45,117 nucleotides of DNA from an uncultured Clostridia bacterium (lineage in GTDB: Bacteria; Bacillota; Clostridia; Oscillospirales; QAKW01): assembly GCA_947627315.1 (NCBI GenBank), contig CANQVN010000003.1:1-45117 (forward strand), written 5' to 3'. Every line of letters begins with the position of its first letter. The first letter of the stretch is position 1. Shown here piece by piece: positions 19,703 to 32,579 of the stretch. The position numbers and the translations under genes were made by a program. A model generated the notes under the pieces. That model ran no database searches, was not told the origin of the DNA, and saw only the letters and a list, made by a program, of their open reading frames with translations.

Positions 19703-20331
19703 TGTTAAAGATATATTCCCTTGTTTTTGGCGGCGCATACTGCAACTGCTATATTGTCTGCGACAGTGAAAGAAACGACGCGATTGTGATTGACCCCGGC
19801 GCAAATTTTCAAAAAATAGACGCAAAGCTTTGCGAGCACAGCTTAACGCCGAAGCATATTTTTCTCACACACGCGCATTATGACCATATCGGCGCGGTTG
19901 ACGCGCTTTGTGACAAATACGGGTGCGATATTTTTGTTGGCAAGAACGATTTGCCGTTGCTTTCCAGCCCCGAGCTTAATTTTTCGGCGCACCACGACAG
20001 ACAAATCACCGTAAAAAACGATAATATAACCGCCGTTTGCGACGAAAAAAAGACGCTGTGCGGGATTGATTTTTTATTTATCACAACTCCCGGGCATACA
20101 AACGGCTCTGTTTGTATAAAAGCGGAAAATACGCTTTTTACAGGCGACACTCTGTTTTACCGTTCTGTCGGAAACGATTTTCCGCCCTACGGCGACTTTG
20201 AAAAAGAGCTGAGCTCGATAAAAAACAAGCTGTATACGATAGAAAGCGACTGCGTCTGTCTGCCGGGTCACGGCATGAGTACGACGCTTGATGCCGAGCG
20301 CCGTGAAAACCCCTATGTCAGAATGAGCTGA
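19702..20331 (+). CDS. MBL-fold metallo-hydrolase (glyoxalase II-like)
   Basis: THAHYDHIGAVD, TPGHTNGSVC, LPGHGMSTT. Confidence 0.92.
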   Translation: MLKIYSLVFGGAYCNCYIVCDSERNDAIVIDPGANFQKIDAKLCEHSLTPKHIFLTHAHYDHIGAVDALCDKYGCDIFVGKNDLPLLSSPELNFSAHHDRQITVKNDNITAVCDEKKTLCGIDFLFITTPGHTNGSVCIKAENTLFTGDTLFYRSVGNDFPPYGDFEKELSSIKNKLYTIESDCVCLPGHGMSTTLDAERRENPYVRMS

Positions 20332-20332
20332 T

Positions 20333-24265
<3,933 letters not shown>

Positions 24266-24390
24266 AAAAGCGACCTTTCCGCCACCGTTTGCTTTTATCC
24301 ATTATAGAAAAAACATAATTCAAAATCAATGAAATTTCAAAAAAGACTTGATATTTTTTACAGTATCGGATAAACTTATAGAGTAGATAT

Positions 24391-24466
24391 TCCTCCTTAG
24401 CTCAGTTGGTAGAGCATGCGGCTGTTAACCGCAGGGTCGTTGGTTCGAGTCCAACAGGGGGAGCCA
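24391..24466 (+). tRNA. tRNA-Asn (GTT), CCA encoded
   Basis: Cloverleaf: TCCTCCT/AGGGGGA acceptor, anticodon GTT 24424-24426, GTTGG TTCGAGT CCAAC T-arm. Confidence 0.97.
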
Positions 24467-24501
24467 AAATCGGCAAGACTTTTGTCTTGCCGATTTTACT
24501 T
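24467..24501 (+). terminator. AAAATCGGCAAGACTTTTGTCTTGCCGATTTT
   Basis: Perfect inverted repeat. Confidence 0.8.
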
Positions 24502-24512
24502 TTTAAAAAATC

Positions 24513-24564
24513 TTGACATTATAACTCTAATGTGTTAGACTGTGTGTACTCTACAACATTAGAG
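24513..24564 (+). promoter_or_regulatory. Promoter (TTGACA-N17-TAGACT) with two BlaI-type operators
   Basis: Operators CTCTAATGTGTTAGAC (24525-24540) and CTCTACAACATTAGAG (24549-24564), both CTCTA-N6-TAGA[G/C]. Confidence 0.75.
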
Positions 24565-24573
24565 GAGGATTTT

Positions 24574-24945
24574 ATGGACACGCCGAAGATATTTGAAAGC
24601 GAATACCGTTTTTGCCTTATATTGTGGGAAAATGAGCCTGTAAAAAGCAGCAGGCTTGTGGAGCTTTGCAGCAAAAAGCTTGGCTGGAAGCCGACAACCA
24701 CATATACGGTTATCAAGCGCCTGTCACAGCGGGGAGTGCTGAAAAACGAAAACACTGTCGTCACTTCTCTTGTGAGCAAAGAACAGGTTCAAACTGCCGA
24801 GCTTGATAATATGCTTGAAAAAACATTTGAAGGCTCTCTGCCTGCGTTTATAGCCGCTTTTGCAAAGCGGCGCGGACTTTCTGCCGACGAGATTGACGCG
24901 GTGCAGAAAATGATTGACCGACACAGAGAAGGGGAGTCAAAATGA
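24574..24945 (+). CDS. BlaI/MecI/CopY-family transcriptional repressor
   Basis: WENEPVKSSRLVELCSKKLGWKPTTTYTVIKRLSQRGVLKNE winged helix; ATG after agagg SD. Confidence 0.9.
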   Translation: MDTPKIFESEYRFCLILWENEPVKSSRLVELCSKKLGWKPTTTYTVIKRLSQRGVLKNENTVVTSLVSKEQVQTAELDNMLEKTFEGSLPAFIAAFAKRRGLSADEIDAVQKMIDRHREGESK

Positions 24946-26378
24946 GCGGATTATTTCTTAAAGCCGTTAATATTAGCATTTCAGCCGGATGGATTGTTGC
25001 CGCCGTATCGGTACTGAGGCTGCTGATGAAAAAAGCTCCGAAATGGACGATTGTTTTGCTGTGGGGCATTGTTGCAGTGCGTCTTATATGTCCGTTTAAC
25101 ATCGAAAGCAAAATCAGCCTTATACCGAGCGCGGAGACGATAAGCCCTGAAATTATGACGGATAAAACGCCGGAGATAAACACAGGGATATCGTTTTTAA
25201 ACGACGCGGTAAATCCGTTTATAAGCGGCTCACTTTCTCCAGACCCGTCGGACAGTGCGAGTCCGCTGCAAATATGGATACCTGTTTTTTCCGTCGTATG
25301 GGCGGCGGGCATTGCCGCGATGCTGATATACGCAGCTGTAAGCTTTCTGCGAATAAAGCGAAAAGTTGCAACTGCGGTTTTACTTTGCGATAATATCTTT
25401 CAAAGCGAGAGCGTCGTATCGCCGTTTGTAATGGGGCTTATAAATCCAAAGATATTTTTACCGTTTGATATAAACGAGCAGAATATGGAATATGTCATCG
25501 CTCACGAAAGGGCGCACATCAGCCGTAAAGATTATTTGCTGAAGCCGCTCGGATTTTTGCTCCTTGCATATTATTGGTTCAACCCGCTCATCTGGCTCGG
25601 CTATGCGCTGTTTTGCCGCGACATTGAGCTTGCCTGTGATGAAAAGGTGATTAAGGAACTGGATAAAGCTCATCGAGCCGATTACTCTCAGGCGCTGCTG
25701 ACCCTCAGCATAAATCACCGAGTGATAACGGCTTGTCCGCTTGCTTTCGGAGAAGTGGGAATAAAAAGCAGAGTGAAATCTGTGCTGAGCTATAAAAAGC
25801 CCGCATTTTGGGTTATCACTACTGCCGTTATCGCGGGCGCTGCCGCGGCAGTTTGCTTGCTGACAAGCCCTATCACGCGGCATACAAAAATCAGCAGTGA
25901 ACTCAGCGTTTTTCTTGACGGACAGATTGCGGAACATCATCGCTCGTCTCAGACCGGCGATAACTTTATTGCCATTGATTACGAAATTTTAGATGTTAAC
26001 AACTCATCTGATGAAACGACGGTATATATGTGGGTTCTATATAGTGAATACAGCCTTAAAAACGGCGATATATGCTTTGAGGAAGGCGCACATACGCCCA
26101 CCGTTGTCACGGTAAAGCGCAGCGATACCATCGGTCATGCCGAAAAGCATTATGAGCTTGTCGAGTATTGGACGCCAAGAGACGGCACTTACTATGAGGG
26201 TGATATTAAAGCAAAATTCCCTTCACATTTGCGAAGCGATGCTTTTGACTCGCAAAAATATATTGATAAGCAGCAAGCATTTTGTGAACGCAGCGCGCGG
26301 GAATATTACGGTATTGCCGTATCGGACATAGGCGGCGCAGACAAACCGGGCTATCAAAAAACACAGCTTGTAAAATAA
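24942..26378 (+). CDS. M56-family (BlaR1-like) membrane metallopeptidase
   Basis: VIAHERAHISRKDYL zinc motif; multiple TMs; ELACDEKVI; 4-bp overlap with blaI-like gene. Confidence 0.9.
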   Translation: MSGLFLKAVNISISAGWIVAAVSVLRLLMKKAPKWTIVLLWGIVAVRLICPFNIESKISLIPSAETISPEIMTDKTPEINTGISFLNDAVNPFISGSLSPDPSDSASPLQIWIPVFSVVWAAGIAAMLIYAAVSFLRIKRKVATAVLLCDNIFQSESVVSPFVMGLINPKIFLPFDINEQNMEYVIAHERAHISRKDYLLKPLGFLLLAYYWFNPLIWLGYALFCRDIELACDEKVIKELDKAHRADYSQALLTLSINHRVITACPLAFGEVGIKSRVKSVLSYKKPAFWVITTAVIAGAAAAVCLLTSPITRHTKISSELSVFLDGQIAEHHRSSQTGDNFIAIDYEILDVNNSSDETTVYMWVLYSEYSLKNGDICFEEGAHTPTVVTVKRSDTIGHAEKHYELVEYWTPRDGTYYEGDIKAKFPSHLRSDAFDSQKYIDKQQAFCERSAREYYGIAVSDIGGADKPGYQKTQLVK

Positions 26379-26380
26379 CA

Positions 26381-26412
26381 GCAAACCCGCCTTTGTCAGG
26401 CGGGTTTGCTAT
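26381..26412. terminator. AGCAAACCCGCC...GGCGGGTTTGCT bidirectional terminator
   Basis: 12-bp perfect stem between convergent genes. Confidence 0.8.
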
Positions 26413-26418
26413 ATAAAT

Positions 26419-27435
26419 TCACTCGTTTTTTTCCTTATGCTTTATTTTTGAGACGGGATTGGCATTTACCGCGATTTTAACCTGTTCGCTGTCAACGTGG
26501 GTATATATCTGGGTTGTTCCGAGATTTTCATGCCCTAGTATTTGCTGCAAAACCCTTATATCAACGTTACCGTATTTGTGCATAAGCGTCGCCGCGGTGT
26601 GACGCAGCTTATGCGTCGAGTAGTTTTTATCGCCAAGCCCCGCTTTTTTCAGACAATTTTCAACGACATTCTGCACAGCTCTGCGGGAAATTCTGTTGCC
26701 GTTGCGGCTGATAAACAGCGCGTTTCGCGCGTCGGAATGAAGTCCGTCTCTCGGGCGCTCTTTTTTTATGTAATCGTCCAGTGCGTCAAGACAGCTCCGG
26801 TTGAGGTAGAGACTGCGCTGCTTGTTTCCTTTACCGGTAATTGTCAGATATTCATTACCAAGATCCGACAGATTTATTGACACAAGCTCCGATAATCGCA
26901 AGCCGCAGTTAAGAAACAACACAAGCATAGCGTAATCTCTTTTACTGTTTTTTCCATCTGTGGCATTCAGCAGCTGTTCGCATTCCTCAAGCGAAAGATG
27001 CTTTGGCAGCGTGTAGGGGAGGGAATTGTTCTCCAGATTTTCAACCGGATTTTGCACGTCAAAGCTTGATTTGTTGCTGAGAAACTTAAAAAAGACGTGT
27101 ATGCTGCAAATTTTACGATTGAGCGTTCGGTTATTGCAATTTTTAACCGATTTTAAGTAATACAGATACTCATATGTATCCTCAAGGGTAATTTGCTTTA
27201 TAAAATCAATATCAGCCTTGGCGGCGTCGACCTCCGATATCTCGCAGGAGAGCTTGTTTTTCATTTTATAAAGAAATTTAAGATACCCGCGGATATCAAG
27301 ATAGTATTCGTAAATGGTGTTTTTTGACTTTCCGTTAACAACGTCAAGGTAAAACAAAAAGTCTTTCACGGGTTTTGAAACGTCGTCGTAAGCCACAAAA
27401 TTCACCGCCTTAATTTTATAATTATATTTTAACAC
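26419..27435 (-). CDS. Tyrosine recombinase (XerC/XerD-like)
   Basis: N-terminal SAM-like core-binding domain; NCGLRLSELVSINLSD, STHKLRHTAATLMHKYG, LGHENLGTTQIYTHV. Confidence 0.92.
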   Translation of the reverse strand: MLKYNYKIKAVNFVAYDDVSKPVKDFLFYLDVVNGKSKNTIYEYYLDIRGYLKFLYKMKNKLSCEISEVDAAKADIDFIKQITLEDTYEYLYYLKSVKNCNNRTLNRKICSIHVFFKFLSNKSSFDVQNPVENLENNSLPYTLPKHLSLEECEQLLNATDGKNSKRDYAMLVLFLNCGLRLSELVSINLSDLGNEYLTITGKGNKQRSLYLNRSCLDALDDYIKKERPRDGLHSDARNALFISRNGNRISRRAVQNVVENCLKKAGLGDKNYSTHKLRHTAATLMHKYGNVDIRVLQQILGHENLGTTQIYTHVDSEQVKIAVNANPVSKIKHKEKNE

Positions 27436-27524
27436 CGTTTTATGAATTTTTCAATATTTCGTTGGCGGGGGAATTAAGACGTAAATATTTTTTATAAATT
27501 GCTTTCACCGATTTTGCAATATAT

Positions 27525-27558
27525 CCAACTGCACAAAATGAATATTTTGTGCAGTTGG
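27525..27558. repeat. 15-bp perfect inverted repeat, 4-nt loop
   Basis: CCAACTGCACAAAAT-GAAT-ATTTTGTGCAGTTGG. Confidence 0.9.
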
Positions 27559-27617
27559 GGGGAGGAGGAACGATTGTGGTTTAAGGGTGTTTATATAGTT
27601 AAGTGGTATTTTGATAA

Positions 27618-27652
27618 AATAAAAGGACTGTTGTTACAGTCCTTTTATTTCT
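27618..27652 (-). terminator. AATAAAAGGACTG...CAGTCCTTTTATT hairpin
   Basis: 13-bp stem at the 3' end of the HAD gene. Confidence 0.75.
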
Positions 27653-28442
27653 GTGACAGATAATTATATAGTTCTCTTACATTTTTATATATATATGTAG
27701 GATCGAAATCAAACTCCTTAACATCGTCCAATGTCGACTCTCCGCTAAGCATAAGCATCGTATCAATTCCCGCATTGTATCCGCTGCGTATATCGGTATA
27801 CATTCTGTCTCCGAGAAGAATTGATTGGTCTTTTGTAAACTCGGTCTTTTCCACAGCAAGGTCTATCATTGTAGCTTCCGGTTTGCCGATAAACTTTGGG
27901 CGGCGCTTTGTGGCGTTATAAAGCATTTCGGACACCGAGCCGCAGTCAGGAACATAACCGTATTCCGTCGGACATACCCAGTCGGGATTAGTCGCTATAT
28001 AGTCAACGTCTCTGCCAAGCAAAATGCATGCGTCTTCCAGCTTTTGGAATGTAAGCTCGGTATCAAATCCCATAACAAGACATGTTATGTCATCTTCAAG
28101 CTTATCCGTAATATTCAGTCCATACAAAGCAAGCTCTTCTTTGAGAGAGTTTGTACCGAACACATATATTTTATCGTCGGCATTATGCTTTTGAAGGTAC
28201 AGACCCGTCGCCTGAGCAGACGTTGTAAAATCCGCCTTTGTCGCCTTTATGCCCATTTTGGTAAGCTTGTTTATGTACTTATCGACGCTTTTGGAGGAGT
28301 TGTTTGTCAAAAACATATATCTTCCGCCATTATCAACAACCCAGTTCAGAAAATCAAGTGTTCCGTCAAATATGCTGTCGCCGAGATAGATGGTGCCGTC
28401 CATATCCAACAAAAACAGTTTTTTATCGCGAAGTTCTACCAT
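27645..28442 (-). CDS. HAD-IIA family hydrolase (NagD/AraL-like)
   Basis: KLFLLDMDGTIYLGD; FLTNNSSKS; GDRMYTDIRSGYNAGIDTMLMLSG. Confidence 0.92.
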   Translation of the reverse strand: MVELRDKKLFLLDMDGTIYLGDSIFDGTLDFLNWVVDNGGRYMFLTNNSSKSVDKYINKLTKMGIKATKADFTTSAQATGLYLQKHNADDKIYVFGTNSLKEELALYGLNITDKLEDDITCLVMGFDTELTFQKLEDACILLGRDVDYIATNPDWVCPTEYGYVPDCGSVSEMLYNATKRRPKFIGKPEATMIDLAVEKTEFTKDQSILLGDRMYTDIRSGYNAGIDTMLMLSGESTLDDVKEFDFDPTYIYKNVRELYNYLSQK

Positions 28443-28446
28443 TTTG

Positions 28447-28812
28447 TCAATCCTTTTCACAATTATTTCCGTAATTTTCAAGCTGCAAGACATAGCCGCC
28501 CTGCTGTCTTTCAAATCTTAATGCCTTTGCCGCGCGTTCATATTTTTCATTAAGAAAAACCTTCTTTACAGTTTTTACGTCGCAGGCGAACAGCAGCGTT
28601 TTCAGCAGACCGTCTACAAGCGAAAAATCATGTGTGATGTCCGAGATGAAATCTATACAGAGTGTGTCGCCGCTTATGTGATAGCGGACAAATTCCAGTA
28701 TATCATCGCCGTCAAAAACGGCGTAAAACATACCGTTTTTCTCTTGCAGACCAAAGTCGGCACAGATTTTTTCAATAACATTTGAGTCGGTTAGCTTAAG
28801 TATTTTTATCAT
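28447..28812 (-). CDS. Hypothetical protein (possible GNAT-like fold)
   Basis: 121-aa ORF in operon-like order between HAD and sigK; weak similarity only. Confidence 0.5.
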   Translation of the reverse strand: MIKILKLTDSNVIEKICADFGLQEKNGMFYAVFDGDDILEFVRYHISGDTLCIDFISDITHDFSLVDGLLKTLLFACDVKTVKKVFLNEKYERAAKALRFERQQGGYVLQLENYGNNCEKD

Positions 28813-29496
28813 TTAATTTCTTTCAAATTTCTCTTTCAGCCTGTCGATGGCTTTTTTCTCTATTCTTGAAACGTAGCTGCGGGAGATGCTCATCTTTTTG
28901 GCAACTTCCTTTTGCGTTATGCTCCTTGTGTTGAACAAGCCGTAACGCATCGTAATAATCATCTTTTCCCGCTCGGGCAGCTCGTTTATATATGAATACA
29001 GCTTTGCGGTGTTCATTTTAAGGTCGATACTGTCGGCAATATCGTCGTCCTGGCTTACAATATCCATAAAAGTCAGCGAGTTGCCGTCGTCATCGACGTC
29101 AATGGGGTCGTTAATGAAGGTCTCATTCTGCGTTTTGCGCTGGGAACGAAAATACATTAGTATCTCGTTTTCTATACAGCGCGCAGCATAAGTGGCAAGC
29201 TTGGTGCCTTTGGCAGACTTAAATGAAGTTACGCCCTTAATAAGCCCGATAGTGCCGATTGATATCAAATCGTCCTGCTCGGAGCTTGCGGCGTAGTATT
29301 TTTTAATAACATGCGCCACAAGTCTCAAATTGCGTTCTATAAGGATGTTTCTTGCCTGCTCGTCCCCGTTTTGCAGACGTTCAAGATAATACTGCTCCTC
29401 GCCGGGCGTCAGCGGCTTGGGAAAGGACGCGCCGTTTGAGATATACAGTATTAAAAACATAAAGTTATCAAACAAATTGCTCAGAATTTCAAACAT
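28813..29496 (-). CDS. sigK: RNA polymerase sporulation sigma factor SigK, uninterrupted
   Basis: PLTPGEEQYYLERLQNGDEQARNILIERNLRLVAHVIKKYY..DLISIGTIGLIKG..GTKLATYAARCIENEILMYFRS; continuous ORF. Confidence 0.92.
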   Translation of the reverse strand: MFEILSNLFDNFMFLILYISNGASFPKPLTPGEEQYYLERLQNGDEQARNILIERNLRLVAHVIKKYYAASSEQDDLISIGTIGLIKGVTSFKSAKGTKLATYAARCIENEILMYFRSQRKTQNETFINDPIDVDDDGNSLTFMDIVSQDDDIADSIDLKMNTAKLYSYINELPEREKMIITMRYGLFNTRSITQKEVAKKMSISRSYVSRIEKKAIDRLKEKFERN

Positions 29497-29551
29497 ATAA
29501 TCACCGCTACAATTATATGCTTTGCCCTCTTTGCTGATAACCGATATTAAA

Positions 29552-30760
29552 TCAGTCTTGTATGAACTTGGAATGAATTGTGGACACCGCAAGGTCTGCC
29601 ATATTCTTGTCAATGAGAACTGAAATTTTTATTTCGCTTGTGGATATCATCTGGATGTTTATGTTAGCGTCATACAGAGCCTCAAACATCTTCGCGGCAA
29701 CGCCGGTGTTGTTTATCATGCCGGCGCCGACGATAGATACCTTGGCAACAGACGTGTCCGAAATGACCTCCGCCGCGCCAAACAAGCTCATATGGGCGTT
29801 TATCACCTCAAGCGCGGTATCAAGCGACGACAGAGTCGTTGTAAAGGAGATGTCTTTTTTAGAGCCGCGACCTACCGACTGTAGAATAATATCGACGTTT
29901 ACGCCTTTCTGCGCCAGCAGTGAAAACAGCTTAAAGGCAACACCGGGCTCGTTATCAACGCCTACTATGGATATCCTCGCCACATCGTTATCTTTTGTGA
30001 CGCCGCTTATTAACATTTTTTCCACCGAAATTCCTCCCCTGACTTCCGTTCCCTCAGCCCTTGTCAAGCTGGAAAGAACTTGTAATTTAACATTGTATTT
30101 TTTTGCCATTTCAACGCTTCTGTTATGAAGCACCTGAGCGCCGCAGGTTGCAAGCTCAAGCATCTCGTCATACGATATAACGGACAGCTTGCGCGCGTTT
30201 TTCACCTTGCGCGGGTCTGCCGAGTATACTCCGTCGACGTCTGTGTATATCTGGCATACGTCCGCCTTCAGCGCGGCGGCAAGAGCGACGGCGCTCGTAT
30301 CCGAGCCTCCCCTGCCCAGCGTCGTGATATCGTCGTACTTGTTTATCCCCTGGAAGCCCGCGACAATCACAATGTTATGCCTGTCAAGCTCACGCATAAG
30401 CCGCTCCGACTCAATGCGCTTTATCCGCGCCTCGCCGTAGGAGCTGTTTGTTATAATTCCGGCCTGCCAGCCGGTAAGAGATATTACGGGATATCCCCTG
30501 CCCTGAATTTCCATTGCAAGCAGCGACATTGAAATTTGCTCGCCTGTAGAAAGCAGCACGTCCATCTCGCGTTTGGAGGTTTTCGCGCCTATTTCCTTTG
30601 CCTTTTCGATAAGGTCGTCTGTCGTGTCGCCCTGAGCGGAAACAACGACTACGACATCATTTCCGGCTTTATAAGCATCGGTAACAATGTTTGCGACATT
30701 CCTGATACGCTCCGTATTGGCAACGGACGTTCCTCCGAATTTCTGAACTACAATTCCCAT
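29552..30760 (-). CDS. lysC: Aspartate kinase
   Basis: VQKFGGTSVANTERIRNVA; GRGGSDTSAVALAAAL; tandem ACT domains. Confidence 0.95.
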   Translation of the reverse strand: MGIVVQKFGGTSVANTERIRNVANIVTDAYKAGNDVVVVVSAQGDTTDDLIEKAKEIGAKTSKREMDVLLSTGEQISMSLLAMEIQGRGYPVISLTGWQAGIITNSSYGEARIKRIESERLMRELDRHNIVIVAGFQGINKYDDITTLGRGGSDTSAVALAAALKADVCQIYTDVDGVYSADPRKVKNARKLSVISYDEMLELATCGAQVLHNRSVEMAKKYNVKLQVLSSLTRAEGTEVRGGISVEKMLISGVTKDNDVARISIVGVDNEPGVAFKLFSLLAQKGVNVDIILQSVGRGSKKDISFTTTLSSLDTALEVINAHMSLFGAAEVISDTSVAKVSIVGAGMINNTGVAAKMFEALYDANINIQMISTSEIKISVLIDKNMADLAVSTIHSKFIQD

Positions 30761-32002
30761 CTACTTTTCACCATTTTCTATATTGTATACACGCAGCACC
30801 GAGGTTATCTTTAAGTGTGTTTTGCTTTCAAACTCAGCACGGCGGTTTGTAAACCCATACTCGTCCTGTACAGATGTTATAAACGCGGTCTTGCCGTCAT
30901 TTACAATATATTGCTTCATATCGGAAAGCGCTGATATATCGCTTTCGTTCACTGCGCCGCCCTCTACCGTGACAAAGCGGCGGCAGGGCATCTTTTTATA
31001 GTCAGCTACAAGGTCTTCACTTGAAACGTCCCAGAAAAAGTCGCCGTGATTTGTAAAGCGAGCCGCGCAGTCGATAACGTCGGCGACAACCGCGGAGGCG
31101 GTTGGCAGCTTGCCCGCGCCCCTGCCGTAGAAAAGAGAGGTTCCGACAGCATCACCTTCGACAAGAATGCCGTTGTAAACGTCTTCAATACCGGCAAGCG
31201 GCAGCGATTTTTCAACAAGAAAGGGAGCGACCATTATAAAAATCGTACCGTCTGAGTTTTTCTTGGCTGTCCCGAGCAGCTTTACGGCGTAGCCCAAAGC
31301 GTCCGCAAAACGGATATCCTCCAGCTTTATCCCGGTAATTCCCTCGGTATGAATCTTGTCCGGCGCGACGTGGGAGCCGTATGAAAGAGACGCCAAAATG
31401 GCGATTTTACGGCAGGAATCAATCCCCTCGATATCCGCCGCGGGGTTTGCCTCGGCATAGCCAAGCTGCTGTGCCGTTTTAAGAGCCTGCTCAAAGGAAT
31501 AGCCTTCCTTCACCATTTTTGTAAGTATGAAATTCGTCGTACCATTGAGAATACCGGTGATAGACTCTATCCTGTTTGCCGCAAGGCACCGATTAAGCGG
31601 ACGGATTACGGGTATCCCTCCGCCGACAGACGCCTCGAATAAAAAGAATTTGTTCTTTTCTTTGGCTATTTTCAAAAGCTCGTCGCCCTTTACCGAGACA
31701 AGCTCCTTATTTGACGTAACGACGTTTTTACCTGCAAGAAGCGAGCTTTTCACAAAACTGTATGAGGGTTCAAGCCCGCCTATAACCTCAACGGCCACCT
31801 CAATCTCGGGATCGTTTAATATTACGTTAAAGTCTTTGGTAAAAAGCTTCGCGTACGGCAAATCATCAAAGTCCCTGATATCCAGTATATACTTAATCTC
31901 AACTTTTGTTCCCGCTTTTTTGCTTATAATATCGGAGTTTTTGTTGATAAGCTCAACAACGCCGCTGCCGACGACACCATGCCCCAATACTGCAATTTTC
32001 AT
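30761..32002 (-). CDS. hom: Homoserine dehydrogenase
   Basis: MKIAVLGHGVVGSGVVELI; LNGTTNFILTKM; GYAEANPAADIEGID; C-terminal ACT; internal start chosen. Confidence 0.95.
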   Translation of the reverse strand: MKIAVLGHGVVGSGVVELINKNSDIISKKAGTKVEIKYILDIRDFDDLPYAKLFTKDFNVILNDPEIEVAVEVIGGLEPSYSFVKSSLLAGKNVVTSNKELVSVKGDELLKIAKEKNKFFLFEASVGGGIPVIRPLNRCLAANRIESITGILNGTTNFILTKMVKEGYSFEQALKTAQQLGYAEANPAADIEGIDSCRKIAILASLSYGSHVAPDKIHTEGITGIKLEDIRFADALGYAVKLLGTAKKNSDGTIFIMVAPFLVEKSLPLAGIEDVYNGILVEGDAVGTSLFYGRGAGKLPTASAVVADVIDCAARFTNHGDFFWDVSSEDLVADYKKMPCRRFVTVEGGAVNESDISALSDMKQYIVNDGKTAFITSVQDEYGFTNRRAEFESKTHLKITSVLRVYNIENGEK

Positions 32003-32015
32003 TATTAAATTCCTT

Positions 32016-32453
32016 TCAGTTTTTTGATATAACGTCCGCTTTAAGCACACCGTCCATTTCAGATACCGCCGCCACAAGCTCGTCTGTACTGCATGTAAGC
32101 TCTTTTGTAGACAGAGAAACCGTCGCCGGAGCAATATCGTCAAACGGTATATTTTGATTTATGGTGAGAATACTCGCGCCGAAATTTGATAATAATGTTA
32201 ATAGGTTGGAAAGTACGCCCTTTCTGTCACTCAGTATGAAATTCATCGTCAGGATGGTTTCCTCTCCCTTTTCGACATAAACGGAAACACAATCCTTGTA
32301 CTTATAAAACGCACTTCGCGAAATTCCCGCTCGTCGCGTTGCTTCATTTACTGTTTTACACTCTCCGGTATACAGCAAACGCTTGACGTATACCACTTTT
32401 TCAAACACAGACGGAAGCACGTTTTTGTTTATTATATAGTATTTTTCATCCAT
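32016..32453 (-). CDS. ACT domain-containing protein (UPF0735/PheB-like)
   Basis: MDEKYYIINKNVLPSVFEKVVYVKRLLYTGECKTVNEATRRAGISRSAFYKYKD + ACT. Confidence 0.9.
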   Translation of the reverse strand: MDEKYYIINKNVLPSVFEKVVYVKRLLYTGECKTVNEATRRAGISRSAFYKYKDCVSVYVEKGEETILTMNFILSDRKGVLSNLLTLLSNFGASILTINQNIPFDDIAPATVSLSTKELTCSTDELVAAVSEMDGVLKADVISKN

Positions 32454-32579
32454 ACCTACACCTGCTAAGCTGTATTTAAGCAACAGACAAATGTATTCAC
32501 ACGATGAACATAATACCATAAGCAAATAGATTTATCAAGTATTTTTTCAATTTTAATCATATTTCGGTAAACTTTATAT

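Noticed and set aside
24391-24466. tRNA-Asn as an integration site for a mobile element
   Set aside because: Followed by a terminator and a normal regulatory pair; no integrase or duplicated tRNA 3' end seen
26419-27435. Tyrosine recombinase as the integrase of a genomic island in this window
   Set aside because: Flanked by ordinary chromosomal genes with no att repeats or cargo; more like a stand-alone Xer-type recombinase
27825-28553. 242-aa plus-strand ORF over the HAD gene
   Set aside because: Antisense to a clear HAD hydrolase; no domain
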